Source: Azospirillum oryzae (GTDB lineage Bacteria; Pseudomonadota; Alphaproteobacteria; Azospirillales; Azospirillaceae). From it: 64,000 bases of DNA. Numbering within the stretch: position 1 is the stretch's first letter; the number at the start of each line of letters is the position of its first letter. This document shows positions 36,545 to 46,932 of the stretch, piece after piece. The stretch covers positions 605,001 through 669,000 of the forward strand of contig NZ_FXAK01000005.1 in the NCBI RefSeq assembly GCF_900177515.1, in the 5' to 3' direction. The position numbers and the translations under genes are program-made. The notes under the pieces were generated by a model. That model was not told the origin of the DNA, did not search any database, and saw only the letters and a program-made list of their open reading frames with translations.

Positions 36545-37054
36545 TCACGACGCGTGGCGCAGGGGGGTGGAACCGGGGAAGTTCGACCGCTTCTGCACCG
36601 TGGCCGTGGTGGGGAAGGGCAGCACCGACGGGCGGCCGTCGGACACCCGCAGGGCATCCGCAGGCTCCCGACCGTTCAGCAGCCACTGATAGGCGGCGGC
36701 GATGGCGACCCGGTCGCGGCCGTCGGCGGACAGCACGCGCAGGCCGGCTGCGGTTTCCCCGGTCGCGCCATTGCGGCGAACCGCATCGCACAGCGCATGG
36801 CCGAGCCGGAGGTCCGACACCAGGACCGCGCTGAGTCCGGCCTGGACGACGACCGAGGCCAAGGCGCCCAGATGAGAGGACGGCAGGGGGGAAACGCCGA
36901 CCTCCCGCAGATCCAGGAACAGGCGACCGGTGCCGCTGCCGGACAGCGCATTGCGCAACGTCCCGAGCCAGACGGAAGGAGGAGCGTCACGAAGGCCACT
37001 GCAGGCGACGGCGTGGAGACCCCAGTCGGTGGCTGCGACGGTCATGTCCTTCAT
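36545..37054 (-). CDS. STAS-like small protein (tentative)
   Basis: This 169-aa protein has a central segment GRLFLDLREVGVSPLPSSHLGALASVVVQAGLSAVLVSDLRLGHALCDAVRRNG. Its strand-loop-helix pattern with a Ser-Ser turn resembles STAS domains of anti-sigma-factor antagonists. Flanking regions are not recognised. GAAGGGG precedes the ATG at 37054 by about 6 bp; a second ATG nine bases later is possible. It has its own likely promoter and terminator, so it is a single-gene unit. If the STAS reading is right, it might switch a partner by phosphorylation of the serine turn; no kinase or anti-sigma partner is adjacent. Confidence 0.55.
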   Translation of the reverse strand: MKDMTVAATDWGLHAVACSGLRDAPPSVWLGTLRNALSGSGTGRLFLDLREVGVSPLPSSHLGALASVVVQAGLSAVLVSDLRLGHALCDAVRRNGATGETAAGLRVLSADGRDRVAIAAAYQWLLNGREPADALRVSDGRPSVLPFPTTATVQKRSNFPGSTPLRHAS

Positions 37055-37157
37055 GCTCTTCCCCTTCGGTGAAGCCCGGGTTCCTCGTGCAGGTCGGCTC
37101 CGTCATGCTGCCCGGCTGGGGGGCCGGACGATCGCGGCGGAGCGTCCCTGTCCGAAG

Positions 37158-37208
37158 AGTATAGGGAAGAATCCTAACAATCAGTAACGGAAACTAGTTT
37201 CGAAACTG
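37158..37208 (-). promoter_or_regulatory. Promoter with overlapping GAAACT palindromes (PsrA-like)
   Basis: On the minus strand TATACT (plus 37158-37163) stands about 104 bp before the STAS-like start. Upstream lie two overlapping perfect palindromes: GAAACTAGTTTC (37190-37201) and AGTTTCGAAACT (37196-37207). GAAAC-N2-GTTTC fits the pattern reported for PsrA, a TetR-type regulator of fatty-acid oxidation genes. The site abuts the end of the beta-oxidation gene; control of the STAS-like gene is the simplest reading. Confidence 0.45.
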
Positions 37209-37225
37209 AAATCCGCATTCCGTTT

Positions 37226-39364
<2,139 letters not shown>

Positions 39365-39475
39365 CGGCACTCTCCGAAAAGCCATGGGGTCCGGGCCGAT
39401 CCGATCACAGACGGCGTCGTGAAAGGTGGCCCGCTGACCGTCAGTCTAGCAGACGATTCGATCAGCGCAAGTTTT

Positions 39476-39498
39476 CGGAATATAGTTTCAATATACGG
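39476..39498. promoter_or_regulatory. Imperfect inverted repeat in the divergent promoter region
   Basis: CGGAATATAG and CAATATACGG flank TTT, with 7 of 10 positions symmetrical. The site is in the AT-rich middle of the 224-bp gap between the beta-oxidation gene and the SDR gene, which are transcribed apart. It is a candidate operator acting on both genes. Confidence 0.35.
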
Positions 39499-39588
39499 AA
39501 TTTAAGTGCGGCGACGCGGCGGCGGGAACCGATCGGTGCGGGCGGAGGTTGGGGTTCGCGTTGAAGCGTGCAGACGGAGTTTAGGGTT

Positions 39589-40374
39589 ATGGATTTGACG
39601 GGGAAGGTTGCGCTGGTCACCGGTGCGGGATCGGGCATCGGCAAGGCGTCGGCGGTGCGCTTCGCCCAGGCCGGCGCCAGCGTCGGCGTGCTGAGCCACA
39701 CCGCGGACGAGATCACGCAGACCGCCGAGGAAATCAAGGCGGCTGGCGGCAAGGCGCTGGCCCTGACCGCCGATGTCGGTGACGATGCGGCGATGCGTCA
39801 GGCCATCGACCGGCTGGTGGGGGAGTTTGGGCGGCTCGACATCGTCTTCGCCAATGCCGGCATCAACGGCGTCTGGGCGCCCATCGACGAACTGACGCCG
39901 GAGGAATGGGACCGCACCATCAACACCAACCTGCGTGGCGCCTATCTGACGCTGCACCATTCGGTTCCGCATCTGAAGAAGGCGGGCGGCGGATCGGTGA
40001 TCGTCACCGCGTCGATCAACGGCACGCGGGTGTTCAGCAACACCGGCGCCACCGCCTATTCCTGCACCAAGGCGGCACAGCTCGCCATGGTGAAGATGCT
40101 GGCGTTGGAACTGGCGCCGAGCCGCATCCGCGTCAACGCCATCTGCCCCGGCATCATCGACACCGAGATTCCCGACAACACCCAGAAGCGGAACCTTGAA
40201 TCGGTGCAGACCCCGATCGAATATCCGCAGGGCAAGGTGCCCCTGACCGGCGGCAAGTCCGGCGACAGCTTCGACGTGGCGGATCTCGCGCTGTTCCTGG
40301 CGTCGGACCGGGCCAAGCACATCACCGGCACGCCGGTCTGGATCGACGGGGCGGAATCCCTGATGGTCGGCTGA
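39589..40374 (+). CDS. Short-chain dehydrogenase/reductase
   Basis: This 261-aa classical SDR has the cofactor motif TGAGSGIGKA (about 11-20), the structural motif NAG (in FANAGINGVWAP), a catalytic Ser in VTASINGTRV, and Tyr/Lys in YSCTK. A C-terminal end GTPVWIDGAESLMVG is usual for the family. An Asp at the end of strand 2 is missing (VLSHTADE), which would favour NADP; this is only a hint. The ATG at 39589 is preferred over an upstream GTG. The substrate is unknown; it is divergent from the beta-oxidation gene and only 31 bp before a small GNAT gene. Confidence 0.9.
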   Translation: MDLTGKVALVTGAGSGIGKASAVRFAQAGASVGVLSHTADEITQTAEEIKAAGGKALALTADVGDDAAMRQAIDRLVGEFGRLDIVFANAGINGVWAPIDELTPEEWDRTINTNLRGAYLTLHHSVPHLKKAGGGSVIVTASINGTRVFSNTGATAYSCTKAAQLAMVKMLALELAPSRIRVNAICPGIIDTEIPDNTQKRNLESVQTPIEYPQGKVPLTGGKSGDSFDVADLALFLASDRAKHITGTPVWIDGAESLMVG

Positions 40375-40405
40375 CGATCCGCAATCACCAAAGGCGAATA
40401 CGATC

Positions 40406-40687
40406 ATGAGCTTGCAGGACAAGGTGCGGAACAACGAGGAACGCAGCCGATACGAGTTGACGGTGGCGGACTCCACCGCTTTCGTCACCTACGACATGCG
40501 TGAGGGCAAGATCGCCCTGACCCACACCGAAGTGCCGGGCGAAATGTCGGGCCAGGGTGTGGGGTCGGCGCTGGCCAAGGGCGCGCTGGACGACATCCGG
40601 GCGAAGGGGCTGAAGGTCATTCCCCTCTGCACCTTCATCGAGGCCTACATCAAGCGCCACCCGGAATATCAGGACCTCGTCGGCTAA
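40406..40687 (+). CDS. Small GNAT N-acetyltransferase (YjdJ-like)
   Basis: The 93-aa protein keeps the core of the minimal acetyltransferase fold: a strand AFVTYDMREGKIALTHTEVP, the acetyl-CoA loop GQGVGSALAKGALDDIRAKGLKVIPLCTFIEAYIKRHPEYQDL. This matches the short YjdJ/Gcn5-like family, in which the conserved Cys and the RHPEY motif lie at the C-terminus. It is 31 bp after the SDR gene, likely in the same transcript, and its last 4 bp overlap the convergent ChrR-like gene. The substrate is not known for the family. Confidence 0.85.
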   Translation: MSLQDKVRNNEERSRYELTVADSTAFVTYDMREGKIALTHTEVPGEMSGQGVGSALAKGALDDIRAKGLKVIPLCTFIEAYIKRHPEYQDLVG

Positions 40688-41355
40688 GCAGGGTTTCCGG
40701 CCTCGTCGAGGAAGATCAGCACGCCGTCCAGCAGGAAGAGACAGATGCAGTCTTCCTCGCTGGCGCCGCTGGCGTGATGGTCGGTGTCGGCGACGTATTG
40801 GGCAACGTCGCCGACGGCGTAGCTGCCATATTCGTCGCTGAACGCGCCCTGAAGGACCAGCAGCAGTTCGTCTGCGGTGTGGCGGTGGGCCGGCACCGGG
40901 GCGCCCGAGGCCATGCGCAGCAGGCAGATGGTCGTTCCGGACAGGGTGCGTTCCCAGCCCGACAGCCAAACCCCCTTGGCGATCTCCCGCCAGGTGCCGT
41001 CGTCGGTCGGCGTGTCGATCGCCTCCGGCAGCCAGCTGCGCAGCGGCTCCGGCACCGGGCGCCCGCCCAAGGAGCCGGCGGCAAGCGGCTTTGGCGGTTT
41101 CGCCTCCGCCGGTGCGTGAGCGGCGGTGAGCAGGCCGTCCATCCGGTCGAGCAGGGCGTCCAGCCCGTCGTGATCGTTGCAGGGCAGCTCCTCGAACCAG
41201 CTGCCGCACAAGGCCTCAAAAGAGGCGACGCGCCGGCGGCAGTCCGGACAATAGGCGAGGTGGGTCGCCACCAGCAGCGACTTGCCGGCCCGCTCCTGCC
41301 CGCTGGCATAGCCGATCAGAAGCTGGTCGTCGGGATGGTGGAGAGGCAACGTCAC
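40684..41355 (-). CDS. ChrR-type anti-sigma factor with cupin domain
   Basis: This 223-aa regulator holds an ECF sigma factor inactive until oxidative stress such as singlet oxygen. The N-terminal zinc-binding domain shows the HxxxCxxC pattern in THLAYCPDCRRRV (about 27-39). The C-terminal cupin has VPAHRHTADELLLVLQGAFSDE, a metal-binding His/His/Glu pattern. The gene starts with GTG at 41355, overlapping the sigma stop (GTGA), which couples equal synthesis of the pair. Both metal sites appear intact. Confidence 0.9.
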   Translation of the reverse strand: MTLPLHHPDDQLLIGYASGQERAGKSLLVATHLAYCPDCRRRVASFEALCGSWFEELPCNDHDGLDALLDRMDGLLTAAHAPAEAKPPKPLAAGSLGGRPVPEPLRSWLPEAIDTPTDDGTWREIAKGVWLSGWERTLSGTTICLLRMASGAPVPAHRHTADELLLVLQGAFSDEYGSYAVGDVAQYVADTDHHASGASEEDCICLFLLDGVLIFLDEAGNPA

Positions 41356-41975
41356 GCCTTGTCCCCCAAGCTGCGTTTCAAATGGCCGAGCGCGAGGCGC
41401 AGCCGGGTCTTCACCGTGCCCAACGGCACCTCGGTGTCCTCGGCGATCTCCTCGTGTGTCTGCTCAAGGAAATACGAACGGCGTAACACTTCGGATTGGT
41501 TTGCCGCCAGCGAATCGATCGCGTTCTGCAAATGCCGGCTGCTCTGGACCAGCTGGGCGGACTCCTCGGGCGTGGCGAGGGATTGCGGGGTCATCGCCGG
41601 ATCCTCCAGGTCGGGGGCCGGTCGCATCTCCTTGCGCAGGCGGTCGATGCGCCGGTTGCGGGCGATGGTGAAGACCCAGGTGCCGACGGTGGCCTGGGCG
41701 GGATCGAAGCTGTCGGCCTTCAGCCAGACCGTCAGCATCACGTCCTGCACCAGCTCCTCCGCCATGCTGCGGTCGGCGCCGAGCTTCAGGCAATATTGCA
41801 GGATCTTCGGGGCGAAATGGCGGAACAGCGACGCGAACGCCTTGCGGTCGCGATCCCGCGCCACCGCAACGACCAGCACCCCAAGCCGGTCGGCATCCAG
41901 AGTCTGCGCCGGCCGATCCTGGTCCGGATCCTGATCCGACCGCCCGGGCAAGAGGGGCTCCCGCGAAAACGGCAT
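41352..41975 (-). CDS. ECF sigma factor, RpoE/ECF11-like
   Basis: A 207-aa sigma factor with region 2 (FRHFAPKILQYCLKLGADRSMAEELVQDVMLTVWLKADSF) and region 4 (NQSEVLRRSYFLEQTHEEIAEDTEVPLGTVKTRLRLALGHLKRSL). It is coupled with the ChrR-type anti-sigma gene, the arrangement of the singlet-oxygen-responsive RpoE-ChrR system of Rhodobacter. The ATG at 41975 has GGTGG 4 bp before it; an ATG at 41993 is an alternative. No certain ECF promoter was found upstream, so autoregulation is unproven. Confidence 0.92.
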   Translation of the reverse strand: MPFSREPLLPGRSDQDPDQDRPAQTLDADRLGVLVVAVARDRDRKAFASLFRHFAPKILQYCLKLGADRSMAEELVQDVMLTVWLKADSFDPAQATVGTWVFTIARNRRIDRLRKEMRPAPDLEDPAMTPQSLATPEESAQLVQSSRHLQNAIDSLAANQSEVLRRSYFLEQTHEEIAEDTEVPLGTVKTRLRLALGHLKRSLGDKA

Positions 41976-42046
41976 GCAACCACCAGACAGCATTCCACCG
42001 CCGGGCAGCTTACCCCGAACTCGTTAACGGAGGCCTGTGTAAATCG

Positions 42047-43294
42047 TCAGTGCTCCGGCGATGATTTCAGCGCGCTCATGGGATCGAGCGGAGAGACGGT
42101 GGGCGTCGTCTGCGGCAGCGGGCGGAAGGCTGCCTGCTCCTCGGCCGGCAGCGGCGGACGGACGCGGGATCGCCACAGGCCATAGACGGTGGCGCACAGC
42201 GCGCCGCCGCCGATGAAGGCGAACAGGCCGGTCGGCCCCGTGACGGTCATCAGGGCCGATGCCACCGGCGGCCCGATGATGGCGCCGACCGAGTTGGACA
42301 GGATCAGGCCGCCGCTGGCCGACACCATGTCTTCTCGGCGCACATAGTCGTTGGTGTGGGCGGCGCAGATCGGATAGATCGTGAAGGACAGGCCGCCGAA
42401 CACTGGCGCCACCAGCATCAGCGCCAGCTGCTGGTTCATCCCGGCGGCGGCGATCATGCAGACGCTGATCACCGACAGCGCCGCGGTCAGGCCGATGATG
42501 ACGCTGCGCCGGTCGAAGCGGTCGGACAGCCGGCCGAGCGGCCATTGCAGAGCCATGCCGCCGAGGATCAGCACCGACATGAACAGCGCCGTTCCCGACA
42601 CCCCGAAATCGGAGGCGGCGCCGAACACCGGGGCAAGACCGTAGATCGATCCGGTGATCGCCCCGCTGATGAAGACGCCGGCCACGCCGAGCGGCGAGCT
42701 TTGATAGAGCCGCCGGATGCCGAAGGACGACACGTCCGGCAACTGCGGCGGGGTGGTCCGCGTCAGCGCCACCGGCACCAGCGCCAGCGTCAGCAGGATC
42801 GACACGACCATGAACAGCCGGATGCCGGTCTCGTCGTCCAGCCGCAGCAACTGCTGGCCGACGCCCGAGGCGCCGTACAGCGTCACCATGTAGGCCGACA
42901 GCAGCTGTCCGCGGCTCTCGTTGGTGGCGGTGCCGTTCAGCCAGCTTTCGATGCACATATAGAGTCCCGCCATGCAGAACCCCTGCGTCAGACGCAGAAC
43001 TGCCCACAGCGACGCATCGACGAACAGTGCATGCGACAACGCCGCCACCGAAACGACCGAGGCGAAGGCGGAGAAGGACCGGATATGGCCGACGCGGGTG
43101 ATGATCCGGTGCGCGAAGAGCGACCCCAGGGTCAGCCCGGCATAATAGGCGGCGGTGATCATTCCGACCGCGGTGGTCCCGGAATCGGTCGCCGCGAGGC
43201 GAAGGCCGATCAGGGTCGACAGGGCACCGTTCCCCAGCATCAGAAAGGCCACGCCCAGCAGAAGCGAGGCGACCGAACGCACAACCATAGGCAT
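42047..43294 (-). CDS. MFS transporter (YcaD-like)
   Basis: A 415-aa membrane protein with about twelve hydrophobic segments. The loop HRIITRVGHIRSFS between helices 2 and 3 and GRLSDRFDRRSVIIG between helices 8 and 9 match the MFS loop pattern GxLxDRxGRR. The N-terminus ASLLLGVAFLMLGNGALSTLIGLRL and central YMCIESWLNG resemble the YcaD group. The C-terminus is a hydrophilic Pro-rich tail. It lies 71 bp upstream of the sigma factor start on the same strand. The substrate is unknown. Confidence 0.85.
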   Translation of the reverse strand: MPMVVRSVASLLLGVAFLMLGNGALSTLIGLRLAATDSGTTAVGMITAAYYAGLTLGSLFAHRIITRVGHIRSFSAFASVVSVAALSHALFVDASLWAVLRLTQGFCMAGLYMCIESWLNGTATNESRGQLLSAYMVTLYGASGVGQQLLRLDDETGIRLFMVVSILLTLALVPVALTRTTPPQLPDVSSFGIRRLYQSSPLGVAGVFISGAITGSIYGLAPVFGAASDFGVSGTALFMSVLILGGMALQWPLGRLSDRFDRRSVIIGLTAALSVISVCMIAAAGMNQQLALMLVAPVFGGLSFTIYPICAAHTNDYVRREDMVSASGGLILSNSVGAIIGPPVASALMTVTGPTGLFAFIGGGALCATVYGLWRSRVRPPLPAEEQAAFRPLPQTTPTVSPLDPMSALKSSPEH

Positions 43295-43492
43295 GCCGTA
43301 TCTCCGCCGCCGTCAGCGAGTCATGGCCGGTAAGCCGGTCAGGTTCCGATGATGCATGGCGGGGACTCCGATCCTTTGTTGACGGGCGGCAGCTTGCACT
43401 GTCCGGGGTCCAACAGCCAAGCCATGGATTCGCTCCGCCGCCGCAGACCAGCACTTCGGCGGCCAGGCCTTACCATTGGGTCAACCGAACCG

Positions 43493-43521
43493 TTGACAGA
43501 ACATACCGTACGGTAACATAC
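43493..43521 (+). promoter_or_regulatory. Promoter with palindromic operator before the crotonase gene
   Basis: TTGACA at 43493-43498 is a perfect -35 box. In the spacer is the perfect 12-bp palindrome TACCGTACGGTA (43504-43515), followed by a poor -10 (ACATAC, 43516-43521, 17-bp spacing). A repressor bound here would cover the promoter, as TetR-type regulators do. It lies 49 bp before the crotonase start. Confidence 0.6.
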
Positions 43522-43569
43522 CTTCCATCAGGTAATGCCCGTTCCGCCGACATCAGGGGAGACGCCATC

Positions 43570-44373
43570 ATGTCCGACATAGCCCCACCGGTTCTTCTCG
43601 TCCGCGAAGGGGCGGTGTCCTGGATCCGGCTGAACCGGCCGGGCGTGCTGAACGCACTGGACGAGCCGACCGCCGCCGCCTTCCTCGACGCCTGCCGCAG
43701 CGTGGCGGGTGAAGGCGGGACGGGACCGACGCGGGTTCTTGTGATCGCCGGCAATGGGCGCGGCTTCATGGCCGGCGGCGATGTCGGCCGCTTCAACGAC
43801 GATCCCGCCGCGGCACCCGCCGTGGCCGGCGCCATTATCGACCATCTGCACGAGGCGCTGCGCGTCCTCGACCGGCTGGACGTGCCGGTCCTGGCCTCCG
43901 TCCATGGGCCGGTGGCGGGTGCGGGGATGAGCCTCGCCAGCGCCGCCGACCTCTGCATCGCCGCCGACGACGCCAAGTTCACCATGGCCTACGCCCGCAT
44001 CGGCGCCACCCCGGACGGCTCGGGCAGCTTCCACCTGCCGCGCCTGGTCGGGCTGCGCCGTGCCATGGAACTGGCGATGCTGTCCGACGTGATCGACGCC
44101 GCGGAGGCCCTGCGGATCGGGCTGGTCAACCGGGTGGTGCCTGCCGCCTCGCTCGCCGAGGAAACCGCGAAGCTGGCGGAGCGGCTGGCCGCCGGGCCGA
44201 CCGTCGCCTATGCCGGCGTCCGCCACCTGATGCGCCAGTCCTTCGACCGGACGCTGGACCAGCAGTTGGACGCCGAGCGCGACCGCTTCCTCGCCACCGC
44301 CGCCACCGACGACTTCCGCGAGGGCGTCGGCGCCTTCATCGCCAAGCGCAAGCCGGACTTCACCGGCCGCTAA
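43570..44373 (+). CDS. Enoyl-CoA hydratase/isomerase family protein (PaaG-like)
   Basis: This 267-aa crotonase has the oxyanion-hole loops [16 protein letters not shown] (about 60-75) and [20 protein letters not shown] (about 115-134). The first glutamate of classical hydratases is not present (GAGMSLA), while an aspartate stands in the second position ([17 protein letters not shown]). That is the pattern of PaaG-type isomerases and other variant members rather than of simple hydratases. GGGGAG precedes the ATG by 9 bp. The thiolase gene follows after 32 bp, so the pair forms a small acyl-CoA degradation operon under a palindromic promoter. Confidence 0.88.
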   Translation: MSDIAPPVLLVREGAVSWIRLNRPGVLNALDEPTAAAFLDACRSVAGEGGTGPTRVLVIAGNGRGFMAGGDVGRFNDDPAAAPAVAGAIIDHLHEALRVLDRLDVPVLASVHGPVAGAGMSLASAADLCIAADDAKFTMAYARIGATPDGSGSFHLPRLVGLRRAMELAMLSDVIDAAEALRIGLVNRVVPAASLAEETAKLAERLAAGPTVAYAGVRHLMRQSFDRTLDQQLDAERDRFLATAATDDFREGVGAFIAKRKPDFTGR

Positions 44374-44405
44374 CCGTTCTCTCCGTCCGAGAAGTGGACC
44401 AAACC

Positions 44406-45587
44406 ATGCAGAACGACATCGTCATCGTCGGCGCCGCCCGCACCGCCATCGGCGGTTTCGGCGGCAGCCTGAAGGATGTGCCGCTGACCCGTCTCGCCAC
44501 CGTGGCGGTCAAGGCGGCGCTGGAACGCTCCGGCGCCGCGGCCGACGCCATCGGCCATGTGGTGATGGGCAACGTCATCCCGACCGAGACCAACGACGCC
44601 TATCTCAGCCGCGTCGCCGCCATCGACGCCGGCATTCCCATCGGCACCCCGGCCTTCAACGTCAACCGCCTGTGCGGCTCCGGCCTGCAGGCCATCGTTT
44701 CGGCGGCGCAGTCCATCGCGCTCGGCGATTGCGAGGTCGCCATCGGCGCCGGTGCGGAATCGATGAGCCGCGGCCCCTATTTCGTGCCGAGCGCCCGTTG
44801 GGGCACCCGCCTGGGCGACGGGGCGCTGGTCGATTACATGAACGGCATCCTGCACGACCCCTGGCAGAAGATTCACATGGGCGTCACGGCGGAGAACGTC
44901 GCCGCCCGCTACGGCATCGACCGCGAGGCGCAGGACGCCCTGGCGCTCGAAAGCCAGCGCCGTGCCGCCCGCGCCATCGCCGAGGGCCGCTTCAAGGACC
45001 AGATCGTCCCGGTGGAGATCGCGTCCCGCAAGGGCACCATCGTCTTCGACACCGACGAGCATGTGCGCGGCGACGTCACCCCGGAAGGGCTGGCGAAGAT
45101 GAAGCCGGTCTTCAAGAAGGACGGGTCGGTGACCGCCGGCAATGCCTCCGGCCTGAATGACGGCGCCGCCGCGGTGGTGCTGGCCGACGCCCGCCGGGCC
45201 GAGGCGCTGGGGCTGAAGCCGCTGGCCCGCCTCGTCGGTTACGCCCATGCCGGCGTCGAGCCCGATTACATGGGCATCGGCCCGATCCCGGCGACCCGCA
45301 AGGTGCTGGAGCGGACCGGCCTGTCGGTCGCCGACCTCGACGTGATCGAATCCAACGAGGCCTTCGCAGCGCAAGCCTGCGCCGTGATCCGCGAGCTGGA
45401 TTTCGACCCGTCCAAGGTGAATCCCAATGGGTCCGGCATCTCGCTCGGCCATCCGGTGGGAGCGACCGGCGCCATCATCACGGTGAAGGCGATCCACGAA
45501 CTGCACCGCACCGGCGGCCGCTATGCCCTGGTGACCATGTGCATTGGCGGCGGCCAGGGCATCGCCGCCATCTTCGAGCGGGTCTGA
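44406..45587 (+). CDS. Acetyl-CoA acetyltransferase (thiolase)
   Basis: A 393-aa thiolase with the nucleophile Cys90 in [11 protein letters not shown], the loop ESMSRGPYF, the histidine in [10 protein letters not shown] (about 348) and the second cysteine in MCIGGGQG (about 378). It condenses or cleaves acetoacetyl-CoA or longer 3-ketoacyl-CoA. The ATG at 44406 is chosen because an earlier GTG at 44394 lies within the ribosome-binding region. Being downstream of the crotonase gene, a catabolic role (last step of beta-oxidation or aromatic-acid degradation) is likelier than polyhydroxybutyrate synthesis, but the sequence does not separate these. Confidence 0.93.
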   Translation: MQNDIVIVGAARTAIGGFGGSLKDVPLTRLATVAVKAALERSGAAADAIGHVVMGNVIPTETNDAYLSRVAAIDAGIPIGTPAFNVNRLCGSGLQAIVSAAQSIALGDCEVAIGAGAESMSRGPYFVPSARWGTRLGDGALVDYMNGILHDPWQKIHMGVTAENVAARYGIDREAQDALALESQRRAARAIAEGRFKDQIVPVEIASRKGTIVFDTDEHVRGDVTPEGLAKMKPVFKKDGSVTAGNASGLNDGAAAVVLADARRAEALGLKPLARLVGYAHAGVEPDYMGIGPIPATRKVLERTGLSVADLDVIESNEAFAAQACAVIRELDFDPSKVNPNGSGISLGHPVGATGAIITVKAIHELHRTGGRYALVTMCIGGGQGIAAIFERV

Positions 45588-45599
45588 GGACGAGAGGGT

Positions 45600-45626
45600 T
45601 CCCCTCTCCCCCCCGGGGAGAGGGGA
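45600..45626 (+). terminator. GC hairpin after the thiolase gene
   Basis: TCCCCTCTCCCC (45600-45611) pairs perfectly with GGGGAGAGGGGA (45615-45626) around CCC, 12 bp after the stop. No T-tract follows. The arm shares CCCTCTCCC with the inner hairpin of the repeat at 57 kb, so it may belong to the same family of extragenic palindromes and still stop or protect the transcript. Confidence 0.6.
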
Positions 45627-45662
45627 CTCCCCTGCGCCGGAAGATGTGCATCTCGATTTTTC

Positions 45663-45676
45663 ATTGAACGATCAAT
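45663..45676. promoter_or_regulatory. betI operator: Probable BetI operator upstream of choV
   Basis: ATTGAACGATCAAT is a perfect inverted repeat (ATTGA and TCAAT around 4 bp), followed by CAA. It resembles the ATTGAACG-type operator known for the choline repressor BetI. It lies 156 bp upstream of choV, and a betI gene is encoded three genes away. No copy was found in the betI-choX gap. Confidence 0.6.
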
Positions 45677-45831
45677 CAAAATAAAATTGGACTCGTCTGC
45701 GGCCAATCGCGCCGCAGCGCCGTCAAAATGCAGCTTTCGTGAACGCAGCTATCGACCGCGCCCCTCGTCTCGGGGCAATCTACGGCCCGATTGACTTCAC
45801 CCTGGTCTGTTGCGTTTCGGAAGCCTTGCCT

Positions 45832-46932
45832 ATGACGATGATCCTGCCCACGCCCACCGGTTCGTCTTCGACCGGCACCGCACCGGTGCGTCTGGCGGTC
45901 CGTGGCCTGCGCAAGGTCTTTGCCGACGATCCAAGTCCTGCGCTGGAGATGCTGCGGCACGGCGCGACCAAGGCCGAGGTGTTGCAGCGGCTGAACGTCA
46001 ATGTCGGCGTGGCCGAGGCCAGCTTCGATATCCGGGCCGGCGAGATCTTCGTCATCATGGGCCTGTCGGGATCGGGCAAATCGACCATCGTCCGGCTTCT
46101 GAACCGGCTGATCGAACCGTCGGAGGGAGAAATCCGGCTGGATGGCCGCGACCTGACCGGCCTGTCCTACTCCGCGCTGGTCGAGGTGCTGCGGCGGGAC
46201 ATGAGCATGGTGTTCCAGTCCTTCGCCCTGCTGCCCAACCGCACCGCGCTGGAGAACGCCGCCTTCGGGCTGGAGGTCGCCGGGGTAAAGCGCGGGGAGC
46301 GGCGCAGGGCGGCGCTGACGGCGCTGGAGCGGGTCGGGCTGGCGGACTATGCCGACCGCTATCCGAACGAACTGTCGGGCGGCATGCAGCAGCGGGTGGG
46401 GCTGGCCCGCGCGCTGGCCAAGAACCCGACGATCATGCTGATGGACGAGGCCTTCTCGGCGCTCGACCCGCTGATCCGCAGCGACATGCAGGGCGAACTC
46501 CTGCGGCTGCAGCGCGAGGATGCCCGCACCATCGTCTTCATCTCCCACGACGCGGAGGAGGCGATGCGCATCGCCGACCGCATCGCGGTGATGGAGGACG
46601 GGCGGATCGCCCAGATCGGCACCCCGGCGGAAATCCTGCGGGCGCCGGCCGACGAGTACGTCCGCGCCTTCTTCCGCGGCGTCGATGCCTCACGCGTTCT
46701 GCGCGCCCGCGACATCGCCCGGCCACCCGATGACGGATTGCCGCAGCCCGGGCTTGAGCCGGTGGCCGCCGACACCCCCATCCACGCGCTGCTCGGCCGG
46801 GTCGCCGCGGCGCCCGGTCCGCTGCCGGTGGTCGAGGCGGACGGCCGGCTCATCGGCGTGATCTCCCGCGCGGTGCTGCTGGAGGCGCTCGACCGTGGCG
46901 AGGGTGCCGGGCGCGAGGTGCGCCATGTCTGA
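45832..46932 (+). CDS. choV: Choline/betaine ABC importer ATP-binding protein
   Basis: The 366-aa protein is a ProV/OpuAA-type ATPase. The N-terminal extension VRGLRKVFADDPSPALEML precedes Walker A GLSGSGKST (about 75-83). The signature is LSGGMQQRVGLARAL, Walker B IMLMDEAFSALDP and the H-loop ISHDAEEA. A C-terminal CBS-like segment (about 300-366) may sense ionic strength as in OpuA. The ATG at 45832 lies 9 bp after GGAAG; upstream in-frame codons are not conserved. The permease gene overlaps its end by 8 bp. Assignment to choline rather than glycine betaine rests on the adjacent betI and on the ChoX-like binding protein. Confidence 0.85.
   Translation: MTMILPTPTGSSSTGTAPVRLAVRGLRKVFADDPSPALEMLRHGATKAEVLQRLNVNVGVAEASFDIRAGEIFVIMGLSGSGKSTIVRLLNRLIEPSEGEIRLDGRDLTGLSYSALVEVLRRDMSMVFQSFALLPNRTALENAAFGLEVAGVKRGERRRAALTALERVGLADYADRYPNELSGGMQQRVGLARALAKNPTIMLMDEAFSALDPLIRSDMQGELLRLQREDARTIVFISHDAEEAMRIADRIAVMEDGRIAQIGTPAEILRAPADEYVRAFFRGVDASRVLRARDIARPPDDGLPQPGLEPVAADTPIHALLGRVAAAPGPLPVVEADGRLIGVISRAVLLEALDRGEGAGREVRHV

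Noticed and set aside
42000..42046. Autoregulated ECF promoter before the sigma factor gene
   Set aside because: No convincing -35/-10 match to the known RpoE-ChrR promoter pattern was found.
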